Shown: positions 16,988-25,513 of the stretch, in pieces
Numbering within the stretch: the first letter of the stretch is position 1
Layout of the letters: each line of letters starts with the position of its first letter
Source: an uncultured Rhodospirillaceae bacterium
Lineage (GTDB): Bacteria > Pseudomonadota > Alphaproteobacteria > Reyranellales > Reyranellaceae
Length of the DNA stretch: 64,000 bases
NCBI GenBank assembly: GCA_945952105.1
Contig: CAMFGZ010000006.1
Location: forward strand, 1 to 64,000
Direction of reading: 5' to 3'
Notes under the pieces: generated by a model
The model's database searches: none
Told to the model about the DNA's origin: nothing
Seen by the model: the letters and a program-made list of their open reading frames with translations, nothing else
Position numbers and translations under genes: made by a program

Positions 16988-17986
16988 CTATTTGGTCACC
17001 TTGCTGGTGTCGATGGCCGTCTTGTAGTCGAACTCCGGCTTCAGTTCGTTGGCCGTGGCGATCGTCTCCCAGGAGAACTTGAGCCGCTCCGGGCTTTCCT
17101 TGCCCCAGCCGAATTCCTTGCTGTGGTCGTTGAAGACGAACTTCATGACCGCCTTCACGCTGCCCAGGCAGTCGTCCAGCTCGACCTCGGGGAAGCGCGC
17201 GACGTGCAGCTTGCAGGCCTCCTCCGGATTCGCGGCAGTCCATTCGAAGGCCTCCTTGGTGGCGGCCAGGAAGCGCTTCACCAGGTCGGGTTTGTCCTGC
17301 AACATCTTGTCGGTGGTGATCAGCGAGGCGGCGTAGATCTTGAAGCCGACCTCGACGAAGGGCAGCGGCAGGATCTCCTCGCCAGCCTTAACCGCCGCCT
17401 TGTTGATGTAGTAGTAGTGGATCGAATAGAACGGCGCCGCGTCGATGTTCTTGGCGATGAGCTGAGCCGCCATCGCGGCTCCGTCCATGTTCGTCCAGAT
17501 CAGCTTGTTGGGGTCGGTGCCGGCCTTCTTGGCGACCTCCGGAAAATAGAACCGGTGGCTGTTGCCGGGCGTGATGCCGATCTTCTTGCCTTCGAGGCCC
17601 TTGAAGCTGGTGATGCCGGAGCTCTTCAGAACGAAGAGCGAGTGCGGCGATTCATTGTAGACGACGGCGATGGTCTTGACGGGGACGTTCGTGCGCGCGC
17701 GCGCTGTCATGACCGCGGCGATGTCGGCGACGCCGAAGTCTGCGGCACCGGCGGCCACCTTGGTGATGGTGTCGCCCGAGCCGTAGCCACGGGTGATGGT
17801 GATGTCTATGCCGTGCTTGGCATAGATACCCTTGCTCCATGCGCCGTAGTACATCGCGTGCTCGCCCGACGGTATCCAGTCGGTCTGAAAGCGCACTTTG
17901 TCCTGAGCCATTGCCGGCATGACGGAGAGAAGCGTCAGCGCAAGTGCCGCCAGTCCGGTACGTCGGCGAAACGATGATGACTTCAT
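16988..17986 (-). CDS. ABC transporter substrate-binding protein, NMT1/THI5-like
   Basis: A 332-residue periplasmic binding protein. Signal peptide is residues 1-27 (ending PAMAQ). The mature domain begins KVRFQTDWIPSGEHAMYYGA, the opening seen in NMT1/THI5-like proteins that bind pyrimidine precursors, and continues with GSGDTITKVAAGAADFGVAD. GGGAGCC before the ATG fixes the start. With the amidohydrolase 1.6 kb downstream it suggests import of a small N-heterocycle or nitrile-like compound. No TPP riboswitch was seen upstream, so thiamine control is not supported. Confidence 0.88.
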   Translation of the reverse strand: MKSSSFRRRTGLAALALTLLSVMPAMAQDKVRFQTDWIPSGEHAMYYGAWSKGIYAKHGIDITITRGYGSGDTITKVAAGAADFGVADIAAVMTARARTNVPVKTIAVVYNESPHSLFVLKSSGITSFKGLEGKKIGITPGNSHRFYFPEVAKKAGTDPNKLIWTNMDGAAMAAQLIAKNIDAAPFYSIHYYYINKAAVKAGEEILPLPFVEVGFKIYAASLITTDKMLQDKPDLVKRFLAATKEAFEWTAANPEEACKLHVARFPEVELDDCLGSVKAVMKFVFNDHSKEFGWGKESPERLKFSWETIATANELKPEFDYKTAIDTSKVTK

Positions 17987-18053
17987 GAGTGGCTCCCGTG
18001 GACCCCGTGTCGAGCACCACAGAAGAAGCAATTTCAGTGCCACGCACCTCTCG

Positions 18054-18221
18054 CTAGGCGACCCAGCCCAGCGTGGCGGCCAAGAGGACTGCGTAACGCC
18101 TAGTCTTGCCGATCGCGACCAGCAGGCCGCCCAGCACCAACTCCGACTGAACGTAAAAGACCGTCGCGGCAAGGAAGGAAGCCGCGAACAGACCGCCATG
18201 GCTAAGCGCGAAGGCACTCAT
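18054..18221 (-). pseudogene. N-terminal fragment of a YqaA/DedA-like membrane protein
   Basis: A 55-codon frame from ATG to TAG. The protein segment GLFAASFLAATVFYVQSEL plus VLGGLLVAIG and AVLLAATLGWV parallels the first 45 residues of YqaA-type (SNARE-associated Golgi/DedA-like) proteins, normally about 140 residues. The usual PG.SE motif is altered (YVQSE) and the frame stops where the family has GN.LG. It is read as a truncated remnant; a real micro-membrane protein is possible. It lies in the gap upstream of the binding-protein gene. Confidence 0.5.
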
Positions 18222-18380
18222 CGATCTTTGTCACAGACGTTGAACGAGTGTGCGGATAGCGCGTTGAAATCAGGGCCATTTCCTGAAGATGGGTTTCTGC
18301 AATTCGATGCAACACCTTGCTACGAGGCGGCGTTGATCCGGCAACCAGCCCACGTCATTCGACACCACTGGAGGAACAAC

Positions 18381-18713
18381 ATGAAGAAGACCCTCATCAC
18401 CTTTGCTGCCATCGCCGTCACCACCATCGGCGGCGCCGCTTTCGCGCAGACCATGCAGCCGAGCACCCCCGCTGGCCGTGACATGAATTCGATGCCGGGA
18501 CAGACCAGCAACCCGAACACCAATCTCCCCGCCACGTCGTCGAATGCGACAGCCGCGGAGGCTGCTGCCAAAGCGCAGATCGAGGCCAAGGGCTACAACG
18601 GCATCAAGTCGTTGACGCGGGATACCGCCGGCAACTGGACCGGCAAGGCGATGCGCAACAATGTCGAGGTCGCCGTGACGCTCGATACCAAGGGCAATAT
18701 CCGCGAGCAGTAG
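18381..18713 (+). CDS. Small secreted PepSY-like protein, paralogue 2
   Basis: A 110-residue exported protein. Signal peptide about 1-22 (ending GAAFAQ), a Pro/Asn/Ser/Thr-rich low-complexity linker, then the domain IEAKGYNGIKSLTRDTAGNW with strand EVAVTLDTKGNI. It is closest to the protein at 12485-12781 (same spacing, shared I-x-SLTR core). GAGGA precedes the ATG. A hairpin follows at 18743-18773. Periplasmic, function unknown. Confidence 0.7.
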   Translation: MKKTLITFAAIAVTTIGGAAFAQTMQPSTPAGRDMNSMPGQTSNPNTNLPATSSNATAAEAAAKAQIEAKGYNGIKSLTRDTAGNWTGKAMRNNVEVAVTLDTKGNIREQ

Positions 18714-18742
18714 GAGCCACACCCTACTTCCCTGCGGAATGG

Positions 18743-18773
18743 CGGAGCGCCCTACCCCTCGTGGGGCGCTCCG
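18743..18773 (+). terminator. Hairpin downstream of PepSY-like gene, probable terminator
   Basis: Perfect 10-bp stem cggagcgccc (18743-18752) / gggcgctccg (18764-18773) with an 11-base loop. It starts 30 bases after the stop codon. It lacks a strong T tract, so it could also act as a stability element. Confidence 0.6.
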
Positions 18774-18887
18774 TTCGCATGCCTGCGGTTTTGGGGGTGT
18801 GCGCGAGTGCCGGTCGTTCGCGAGTGGCGCAAGCGCCGAAGCCTTGTAGACTGAAAGCGAACACTGACTGGTCCGAGGAAAGCCCGC

Positions 18888-20492
18888 ATGCGTACCGTCA
18901 AGGACGTTACCTTCGATTTGCTCCGTAAACTCGGCGTCACGACGGTGGTTGGCAATCCGGGATCGACGGAAGAGACGTTCCTCAAGGATTTCCCTGATGA
19001 TTTCGACTATGTGATGGCCCTGCAGGAGGCCAGCGTCGTCGGCATTGCCGATGGCCTGTCTCAAGGCCTCCGCAAGCCGGTGATCGTAAACGTCCACACC
19101 GGTGCCGGCATGGGCAATGCGATGGGTTGCATCGTCACCGCCTACCAGAACAAGACTCCGCTGATCATCACGGCTGGCCAGCAGACCCGCGAAATGCTGT
19201 TGCTCGAGCCGCTCCTCACCAACATCGACTCCACCAGCCTGCCGCGGCCCTGGGTGAAATGGGCCTACGAGCCCGCCCGTGCGGAGGACATCCCCGCCGC
19301 CTTCATGCGCGCCTATGCGACGGCCATGCAGCAGCCGAGCGGTCCCGTGTTCCTCTCCCTGCCGCTCGACGACTGGGACAAGCCGATGCCGGAGATCGAC
19401 GCCTTCCGCACCGTCGCGACGCGGGTCGGACCCGATCCCACCCGCGTGGCCGAGTTTGCCGGACGCATCAACGCTTCCAGGTCGCCCGTCATCGTCTACG
19501 GCTCCGATCTCGCCCGCAGCGAGGCGTGGGACGAAGGCATCCGCTTTGCCGAAACGCTGGGCGTCCCGGTCTGGACCGCCCCCTTCGCCGAGCGGTCGCC
19601 CTTCCCCGAGAACCATCGCCTGCATGCCGGCGCCCTGCCCGCCGCGATCGGGCCGCTGGGCAAGAAGTTCGAGGGGCACGACCTTGCCGTCGTGATCGGT
19701 GCACCGGTCTTTCGCTACTACCCCTATGTCGGCGGTGACTACGTACCGAAGGGGACTCACCTTCTGCAGGTCACGGACGATCCCAACATGTCGTCGAAGG
19801 CCCCCATCGGAGACAGTCTCGTATCAGATGCCAGGCTGTTCCTCGACGCCATCCAGCCCCTGCTGACCAGGCGAACCTCGTCGGTGCAGACGCCTTTACG
19901 GGCCGCACCCAACACGCCCGACATGGAGGCCCAGCCGCTGGCCGCCGACGCAATCATGGCGGCGGTCCGCAAGGCCTGCCCGGCCGACTTCGTGCTCGTC
20001 GAGGAAGCGCCCTCGGTAGTCGCGGAGATGCAGGACCAGTTCCGCATCGACAAGCCTGATTGCTTCTACACCTTCGCCTCGGGTGGCCTGGGCTGGGACA
20101 TGCCGGCCGCGGTGGGCCTCGCGCTGGCAGAGCGCAGCAGCGGCCGCAACCGCCCGGTCATCGCGCTGATGGGCGACGGTTCCTTCCAGTATTCGGTCCA
20201 GGCGCTCTACACCGCCGTACAGCAGAAGGCGCACGTCGTGTTCGTGGTGATGCAGAACCACGAATACGCCATCCTGAAATCCTTCGCGGAGCTGGAGCGG
20301 ACGCCGAACGTGCCGGGTCTCGACCTGCCGGGCATCGACCTAGAGGCGCTGTCCAAGGGTTACGGCGCGCCGGCCAAACTGGCTAAGACCGGCGCAGAGG
20401 TGACGGCGGCCGTGGCCGAGGGCATAGCGCGTCCCGGCGCCAGCGTCGTCGTGGTACCGCTCACCCGCAAGCGGCATTCCCTGCTGGGCTGA
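18888..20492 (+). CDS. mdlC: Thiamine diphosphate enzyme, benzoylformate decarboxylase-like
   Basis: A 534-residue ThDP enzyme with N-terminal PP, central TPP_M and C-terminal PYR-binding order. It carries the residues of Pseudomonas putida benzoylformate decarboxylase at identical positions: Ser26 in GNPGST, the cofactor-activating Glu47 in MALQEASV and His70 in VNVHTGAGMGNAMG. The Mg/ThDP motif is GDGSFQYSVQALYTAVQ...N. The second active-site His of the P. putida enzyme (His281 in FRYHQY) is Tyr278 here (FRYYPY). The family splits benzoylformate into benzaldehyde and CO2; a related 2-oxoacid is possible given this change. The neighbouring permease is convergent, so no operon partner is seen. 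Confidence 0.78.
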   Translation: MRTVKDVTFDLLRKLGVTTVVGNPGSTEETFLKDFPDDFDYVMALQEASVVGIADGLSQGLRKPVIVNVHTGAGMGNAMGCIVTAYQNKTPLIITAGQQTREMLLLEPLLTNIDSTSLPRPWVKWAYEPARAEDIPAAFMRAYATAMQQPSGPVFLSLPLDDWDKPMPEIDAFRTVATRVGPDPTRVAEFAGRINASRSPVIVYGSDLARSEAWDEGIRFAETLGVPVWTAPFAERSPFPENHRLHAGALPAAIGPLGKKFEGHDLAVVIGAPVFRYYPYVGGDYVPKGTHLLQVTDDPNMSSKAPIGDSLVSDARLFLDAIQPLLTRRTSSVQTPLRAAPNTPDMEAQPLAADAIMAAVRKACPADFVLVEEAPSVVAEMQDQFRIDKPDCFYTFASGGLGWDMPAAVGLALAERSSGRNRPVIALMGDGSFQYSVQALYTAVQQKAHVVFVVMQNHEYAILKSFAELERTPNVPGLDLPGIDLEALSKGYGAPAKLAKTGAEVTAAVAEGIARPGASVVVVPLTRKRHSLLG

Positions 20493-20494
20493 GC

Positions 20495-21943
20495 CTATTT
20501 GCCCAGGCGCTCGGTGGCGCGCGACCGTCCGTAGACGAAATAGACCGCCAGACCGATCGCGATCCAGACGATCAGCCGCGCCCAGGTAAGCGGCGACAGG
20601 CCGACCATGAGGCCGAGGCAGGACAGGATGCCGAGCAAGGGCACCCACGGGGCACCGGGCACGCGGAACGGCCTGTGAGCCAATGACTCGATCTTGCGCA
20701 AACGGAGGACCGACGCGCACACCATCAGGAACGAGAACAGCGTGCCGACACCAACCAGTTCACTCAGCGTCTCGATGGGCGCCACGGCGGCGACGATGGC
20801 CACGACCGCCCCTATCAGGATCTGGCTCATCCACGGCGTCTGCAGCCTCGGATGTATCCTGCTGAAGACCGGCGGCATCAGGCCGTCATGCGCCATCGCC
20901 GCGAAGATGCGGCATTGGCCGTAAAGCAGCACGAGGATCGCCGTCGTGATGCCGATCAGCGCGCCGAGCTGGATAAGCAGCGCAAGCCAGCCGATGCCCA
21001 TGCGTTCGGCCGCAAGCCCGACCGGCGCGGCGACGTTCAACTCCCGATAGGGAACGATGCCAACCAGCACGGCCGCCACGAGGATGTAGAGGATCGTCGA
21101 CAGGGCAAGGGCACCGATGATGCCGATCGGCATGTCCCGCTGCGGTCTCCGCGCCTCCTGCGCGCAGTTCGAGACGGCATCGAAGCCGATGTAGGTGAAG
21201 AACACGACAGAGGCGCCGTGCAGCACGCCGCTCCACCCGAAGGTGCCGAACGTGCCATCGTTCGGCGGGACGAAAGGCTGCCAATTGGCGGTCGAGATGT
21301 GGGCGATGCCGAAACCGATGAATGCGAGGATGACGAGCAGCTTCAGGGCCACCATCAGATTGTTGATGCGCGCCGATTCCCGGGTGCCTTTTACCAGCAA
21401 CACGGTGAGAACGACCACGATGGCCACGGCCGGCAGGTTGGCGATCGCCGTCGCGCTGCTGCCGTCCGCAAGCGTGACGATCGTCCCGGTCGAGTTCGCG
21501 AAGCGCGGCGATACGGCGACTCCCAGGAGGGACAACGTGCCGTTGAAATAGCCGGACCAGCCGACGGCGACCGCCGCCGCGCCGATCGAGTATTCCAGGA
21601 CGAGGTTCCAGCCGACCAGCCACGCAGCGAGCTGCCCGAGGCTCGTATAGGTGTAAGTGTAGGTGCTGCCGGAGACGGGCATGAGCGCCGCCAGTTCGGC
21701 ATAGCACAGCCCCACGAAGGCGCAGGCGATGCCGGCCAGCACGAAGGAAAGCACCACCGCGGGGCCGGCGTAAAGCGCTGCCGCCGTCCCCGTCAGGACG
21801 AAGATGCCGGCGCCGATGATGGCTCCGATCCCCATGAAAACGATGCTGAGCGGCCCCAGCACCTTGGGCAGGGATGCCGCGTGCTCCGCCTGCCGCATGA
21901 TGTCCGACAAACGCTTGCGCGCCCCGACGCCCTTCAAGGTCAT
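20495..21943 (-). CDS. Amino acid permease (APC superfamily, cationic amino acid transporter-like)
   Basis: A 482-residue inner membrane transporter with about 12 helices. The APC signature GIGAIIGAGIFVLTG is at the start of helix 1, with LAGIACAFVGLCYAELAALMPVSGSTYTYTY in helices 2-3 and ARRPQRDMPIGIIGALALST in the helix 6-7 region. The spelling and length match YfnA/CAT-type amino acid transporters. It is convergent with the ThDP enzyme gene (2 bp between stops). The substrate is not certain. Confidence 0.88.
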   Translation of the reverse strand: MTLKGVGARKRLSDIMRQAEHAASLPKVLGPLSIVFMGIGAIIGAGIFVLTGTAAALYAGPAVVLSFVLAGIACAFVGLCYAELAALMPVSGSTYTYTYTSLGQLAAWLVGWNLVLEYSIGAAAVAVGWSGYFNGTLSLLGVAVSPRFANSTGTIVTLADGSSATAIANLPAVAIVVVLTVLLVKGTRESARINNLMVALKLLVILAFIGFGIAHISTANWQPFVPPNDGTFGTFGWSGVLHGASVVFFTYIGFDAVSNCAQEARRPQRDMPIGIIGALALSTILYILVAAVLVGIVPYRELNVAAPVGLAAERMGIGWLALLIQLGALIGITTAILVLLYGQCRIFAAMAHDGLMPPVFSRIHPRLQTPWMSQILIGAVVAIVAAVAPIETLSELVGVGTLFSFLMVCASVLRLRKIESLAHRPFRVPGAPWVPLLGILSCLGLMVGLSPLTWARLIVWIAIGLAVYFVYGRSRATERLGK

Positions 21944-22003
21944 ACGCTCATTTCCCCCCGCTCCCTCTTAGCAAGGTCGCGGTGCACACCCTATATTAAG
22001 AGG

Positions 22004-22375
22004 ATGCGAAAAGGCCTGCTCACTTTCGGATTCGGATTGGTCCTCGCCGCCGCCGGCACGGCTTCCGCCCAGCTGGTGCCGGGCTCGATCGGCAATGGCG
22101 GGCGCATGCCCGACACCATGTCTCCGGGCGCCTTGCCGCCGCCGCCCGTGGCACCGCCTGCCCCGGTCATGGCACCCCCGCCTTCCCAGCCCAATACCTA
22201 CTCGCTGAACCGCGACAGGTTGGAGAACCAAGGCTATCGCGTGCAGCGTCTGGAGCAGGAAAATGACGGATCGTGGCGGGCCCGCGTCACGCGCGATCCC
22301 GTTCCGACGCGTCCCCAAGGTGTGCCCAAGAGGGTCACCATCCATCCCAACGGACAAATCATAGAGGAATACTAG
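22004..22375 (+). CDS. Small secreted Pro-rich PepSY-like protein, paralogue 3
   Basis: A 123-residue exported protein: signal peptide about 1-23 (ending GTASAQ), a linker rich in Pro (PPPPVAPPAP, APPPSQP), then a C-terminal domain LENQGYRVQRLEQENDGSW and a strand VTIHPNGQIIEEY. It shares the GY...L...GSW and final strand with the proteins at 12485 and 18381 but has a longer insertion. An AAGAGG lies directly before the ATG. Function unknown. Confidence 0.68.
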   Translation: MRKGLLTFGFGLVLAAAGTASAQLVPGSIGNGGRMPDTMSPGALPPPPVAPPAPVMAPPPSQPNTYSLNRDRLENQGYRVQRLEQENDGSWRARVTRDPVPTRPQGVPKRVTIHPNGQIIEEY

Positions 22376-22387
22376 GAAACCGGCCGG

Positions 22388-22735
22388 TTAGATCTGGAAG
22401 AGCACGAAGCCGCCGATACCGACCACGGTCAATGCCGCGCCGAGGTATCTGTAGAAACGGATGGATTGAAGCGACGCCAGCCGATCGGCGATCGTTGCCG
22501 CGCGCTCCTCGGCCCGCCGCTCAGCTCTCGCCTGCATGCGCCGGATGAGGAAGGCCTCGCTCGCGTTTGCGCTCACCGGCGCATCGAGCTCGATCAGATT
22601 GCAGATGCACCACATCAGCATCCCGACGACTCCCACGCCGATGAAGCCGACATAGGCGACGGTTATGAAGACGATCATCGAGACGACGAGCCACACGCTG
22701 AGCGCGAGGGCCATGAGGATCGACCTGGCCGGCAT
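22388..22735 (-). CDS. Small membrane protein of unknown function
   Basis: A 115-residue protein with two N-terminal helices (ILMALALSVWLVVSMIVFITVAYVGFIGVGVVGMLM), a charged cytoplasmic helix rich in Arg/Glu/Ala (about 62-90) and one C-terminal helix (YLGAALTVVGIGGFVLF). No family recognised. Same strand as, and downstream of, the Bug gene. Confidence 0.6.
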   Translation of the reverse strand: MPARSILMALALSVWLVVSMIVFITVAYVGFIGVGVVGMLMWCICNLIELDAPVSANASEAFLIRRMQARAERRAEERAATIADRLASLQSIRFYRYLGAALTVVGIGGFVLFQI

Positions 22736-22800
22736 GCAGTGTTTTCCCCGCGATGTCCGGCCAGTCTACCGCAGCCGGGCGTTGGCGGCACGCGCGGCAA

Positions 22801-23772
22801 TTACTGTCCCGGCTTGATGTTCGCTTCCTTGATGACCTTGGCCCATTTCGGGATGTCGGCAGCGATCGCCGCGCGCGTCTCCTCCGGGGTGCTGCCGACG
22901 AGGTCCAGGCCCATGGCGTTGAACTTCTTCTGCATCTCCGGATCGGCCAGAACCTTCAGCGAGTCGCCTCGCACTTTCTCGACGATCGGCGCAGGCAGGC
23001 TGGCCGGCCCCAGCAGGGCGAACCACGAGGTTGCCTCGAAGCCCGGGAAGCCCTGCTCCGCCAACGTGGGCAGGTCCGGCGCGCTCGATGTCCTCTTCAG
23101 CGAAGTGACGGCGATGCCCCGCACGCGGCCGTCGCGCACCAGCGGCATCGCTGCACCGGCATTCTGGATACCGACCTGGACCACGCCGCTCATCAGGTCG
23201 GCCATGTTGGCGCCACGATAAGGTATGTGCTCCATCTTGATACCGGCCAGAAAGCAGAACAGCTCGCCCGCGATATGCTGGGGCGTTCCGATGCCCGGCG
23301 TTCCATAGGAAAGCTTGCCCGGATTGGCTTTGGCATAGGCGATCAGTTCGGGAATCGACTTCACCGGCAGGTCGTTGTTCACCATGAACAGCGAGGGCAT
23401 CACCAGCGACGTCGAGATCGGCGTCAGGTCCTTCAACGGATCGAAGGGCAGAGCCTGCATCGACGGGAGGATGGTGATCGCGGCATTGCCCGACCACATC
23501 AGCGTGTAGCCGTCCGGCGGGGCCTTGGCCACACGGTCGACGCCGATGGCGCCGGAGTTGCCCGCGACATTCTCGACGATCACCGGCTGCCCCCAAGCCT
23601 CGGTGAACTTTTGGGCGAACATGCGGGCAGTGACATCCGTCGAGCTCCCGGCCGTGAAGCCGACGACGATCTTCACCGGCTTGTCGGGCCAGGGGGCTTG
23701 TGCCGACGCCGGCACGGCAGCCGCCAACGCAACAAGGAAGGCGCAGGTGGCGCGAACGAGACTGACAATCAT
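22801..23772 (-). CDS. Bug-family periplasmic binding protein (tripartite tricarboxylate transport type)
   Basis: A 323-residue periplasmic solute receptor. Signal peptide ends at VPASAQA (about residue 25). Bug signatures are WPDKPVKIVVGFTAGSSTDVTARM, the N-terminal PGG-like loop, VAKAPPDGYTLMWSG and PYRGANMADLMSGVVQVGI. Such proteins bind carboxylates, aromatic acids or amides. No TctA/TctB membrane genes are adjacent, which is usual for orphan Bug receptors. Divergent from the XRE regulator gene. Confidence 0.9.
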   Translation of the reverse strand: MIVSLVRATCAFLVALAAAVPASAQAPWPDKPVKIVVGFTAGSSTDVTARMFAQKFTEAWGQPVIVENVAGNSGAIGVDRVAKAPPDGYTLMWSGNAAITILPSMQALPFDPLKDLTPISTSLVMPSLFMVNNDLPVKSIPELIAYAKANPGKLSYGTPGIGTPQHIAGELFCFLAGIKMEHIPYRGANMADLMSGVVQVGIQNAGAAMPLVRDGRVRGIAVTSLKRTSSAPDLPTLAEQGFPGFEATSWFALLGPASLPAPIVEKVRGDSLKVLADPEMQKKFNAMGLDLVGSTPEETRAAIAADIPKWAKVIKEANIKPGQ

Positions 23773-23972
23773 TTATCCTCCCAATGCAGCGGTCTTTGCC
23801 GCCTACGGCGAGGGTATGGAGCTTGCACCTGATAGGCAACCGCACCTTTCCTGCCGGACCGAACTGCGGACCTGCCGCCGCGCACGACGAATTGATCGTG
23901 CGCGGCGCGGAAGCCATCGAAAGGTAAGTGTAAGGACCCGATGCGATAGGTAATCATGCAGCGGAGGTATAC

Positions 23973-24374
23973 GTGGCGCGCTCTCATCCAGTAGACACTC
24001 ATGTCGGCAATCGGCTTCGGCAGCGTCGGGCTCTGCTCGGCATGAGCCAGACCGATCTCGGCAAGGCCGTGGGCCTTACATTCCAGCAAGTCCAGAAATA
24101 CGAGCGCGGCTTCAACCGGATCAGCTCGAGCCGCCTCTTCGAGTTCGCCAAGGTCCTTGACGTTCCGGTCGAACATTTTTTCGACGGAATGGATGCGACG
24201 CCCGTGATCGCGAAGCGAAAGCCAGGACGCGCCCGGGCGCCGGAGAAATCCACCGACTCCGACCTAAATACCAAGCGCGAGACGCTGGAGCTTGTGCGTG
24301 CCTACTACAAAATTCGGAGCAAGAGCCTCCGGGAGAAGACCCGCGAGCTTATCCAGGCCCTCGCGCGGGAATGA
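23973..24374 (+). CDS. XRE-family helix-turn-helix transcriptional regulator
   Basis: A 133-residue DNA-binding protein with an HTH_3 domain at about 12-70 (VGNRLRQRRALLGMSQTDLGKAVG followed by FQQVQKYERGFNRIS). The C-terminal part (Lys/Arg-rich, LELVRAYYKIRS) resembles the short tail of alphaproteobacterial SinR/CtrA-linked XRE regulators. It starts at GTG, with GGAGG 6 bases before. It lies divergent from the Bug gene and may control it or itself. Confidence 0.85.
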   Translation: MARSHPVDTHVGNRLRQRRALLGMSQTDLGKAVGLTFQQVQKYERGFNRISSSRLFEFAKVLDVPVEHFFDGMDATPVIAKRKPGRARAPEKSTDSDLNTKRETLELVRAYYKIRSKSLREKTRELIQALARE

Positions 24375-24448
24375 AAGCACGAGCAACATCCGGCCTCCGG
24401 GTGCGTTAAGAAGGCTTCGCTTTCTGCAGACTTGTCCGGAGACCCGAC

Positions 24449-24838
24449 ATGCATCGCGCCCTGGTCATGACCGTCGCGCTCGCCTCGATTGCGCCTCTGG
24501 CTGCCTGTAACGAGGGTCCCCCCCTCAAGGCCCCCTCACCCGATGCGCCGATCTCGACGGTTCGTTACCAGTGCCAGCAAAACAAGACTGTCGTGGCCGA
24601 CTACTATGACGGCAAGTCGGGCGTCGCTCCGGATGGTCGTCCCATTCCGGGCGGACGCGTCGTGGTCCAGCTGAGCGACGGCCGCAAGTTCAACCTGCCT
24701 CAGACCCTTTCCGCTTCCGGCACACGCTACGCGGATTCGAGCGGCGCCTTCGTCTTCTGGAGCAAGGGTGACACCGCCTTCATCGAGGAAGGCGCCAACC
24801 AGACGGTCACATACCGCGACTGCGTCACCCGGCGCTGA
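24449..24838 (+). CDS. MliC-family lysozyme inhibitor lipoprotein
   Basis: A 129-residue lipoprotein, Cys20 in the lipobox PLAAC. The mature domain is MliC/PliC-like: YQCQQNKTVVADYYD opens the barrel and VVVQLSDGRKFNLPQTLSASGTRYADSSGAFVFWSKGDTAFIEEG follows; the two family cysteines are present (YQCQQ and YRDCV). These proteins block host c-type lysozyme at the cell envelope. It is convergent with the amino-acid importer permease gene (9 bp). Confidence 0.88.
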   Translation: MHRALVMTVALASIAPLAACNEGPPLKAPSPDAPISTVRYQCQQNKTVVADYYDGKSGVAPDGRPIPGGRVVVQLSDGRKFNLPQTLSASGTRYADSSGAFVFWSKGDTAFIEEGANQTVTYRDCVTRR

Positions 24839-24847
24839 GGCGCGGCC

Positions 24848-25513
24848 TCAACGCCGGCCGGCCAAGGCGCCGTTCTCGAGACGGCTCAACAGCCGCACGA
24901 CCGGCCAGAGCAGCAGGAAGTAGATCACCGCCGCCATCACGATCGGTGTCGGATTGTAGGTGATGCTCTGTGCCTGTCGCGCCTCGTAGAGCAACTCGGG
25001 CACTGCGACGACCGAGCCCAGCGACGTGAGCTTCACCACTTCAAGTGTGTTGGACAGCAGGTCGGGCATCACGTTGCGGACCGCTTGGGGCAGGACGACG
25101 TGGCGCATGGCCTGCATCCGCGTGAGACCGGTGGAGCGCGCCGCCTCGACCTGACCTGCGGGAACGGAATCGATGCCGGCCCGGAAGATCTCGCCATAGT
25201 ACGATCCGGTGTTGAGGAAGAAGGCGATCGCCACGCAAGCGAAGCCGCCCAGTTCCAGCCCGGCGAACGGCAGGCCCGCGAACAGCAGGACCAGCAGCAC
25301 CAGCGGCGGAAACGCCCGAAAGAAATCGACCCAGGCCATCAACGGCCAGCGCACCAGCGGATGCCTGATCGAGGCGAGCAGTGCCAGGATCAGGCCGCCC
25401 AGCAGGCCGAGCGGCACCACGATCAGCGACAACAGGATCGTGTTCCAGAGGCCGGTCAGCACGATTGGCCAGGCCGCCTTCATGATCTCGATGTTGAAGA
25501 AGGCCTCGATCAT
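24848..25513 (-). CDS. Polar amino acid ABC transporter permease (second)
   Basis: A 221-residue HisMQ-type permease with about five helices. The conserved cytoplasmic loop is VPAGQVEAARSTGLTRMQAMRHVVLPQAVRNVMPDLLSN, the E-A-A-R-S-G-like contact site for the ATPase. Start overlaps the stop of the upstream permease gene (ATGA). Last gene of a four-gene importer operon transcribed leftward from the binding protein. Confidence 0.9.
   Translation of the reverse strand: MIEAFFNIEIMKAAWPIVLTGLWNTILLSLIVVPLGLLGGLILALLASIRHPLVRWPLMAWVDFFRAFPPLVLLVLLFAGLPFAGLELGGFACVAIAFFLNTGSYYGEIFRAGIDSVPAGQVEAARSTGLTRMQAMRHVVLPQAVRNVMPDLLSNTLEVVKLTSLGSVVAVPELLYEARQAQSITYNPTPIVMAAVIYFLLLWPVVRLLSRLENGALAGRR

Noticed and set aside
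15368..17986. Thiamine riboswitch upstream of the THI5-like operon
   Set aside because: No CTGAGA or ACCTGATCTGG-like element was found before the binding-protein gene.
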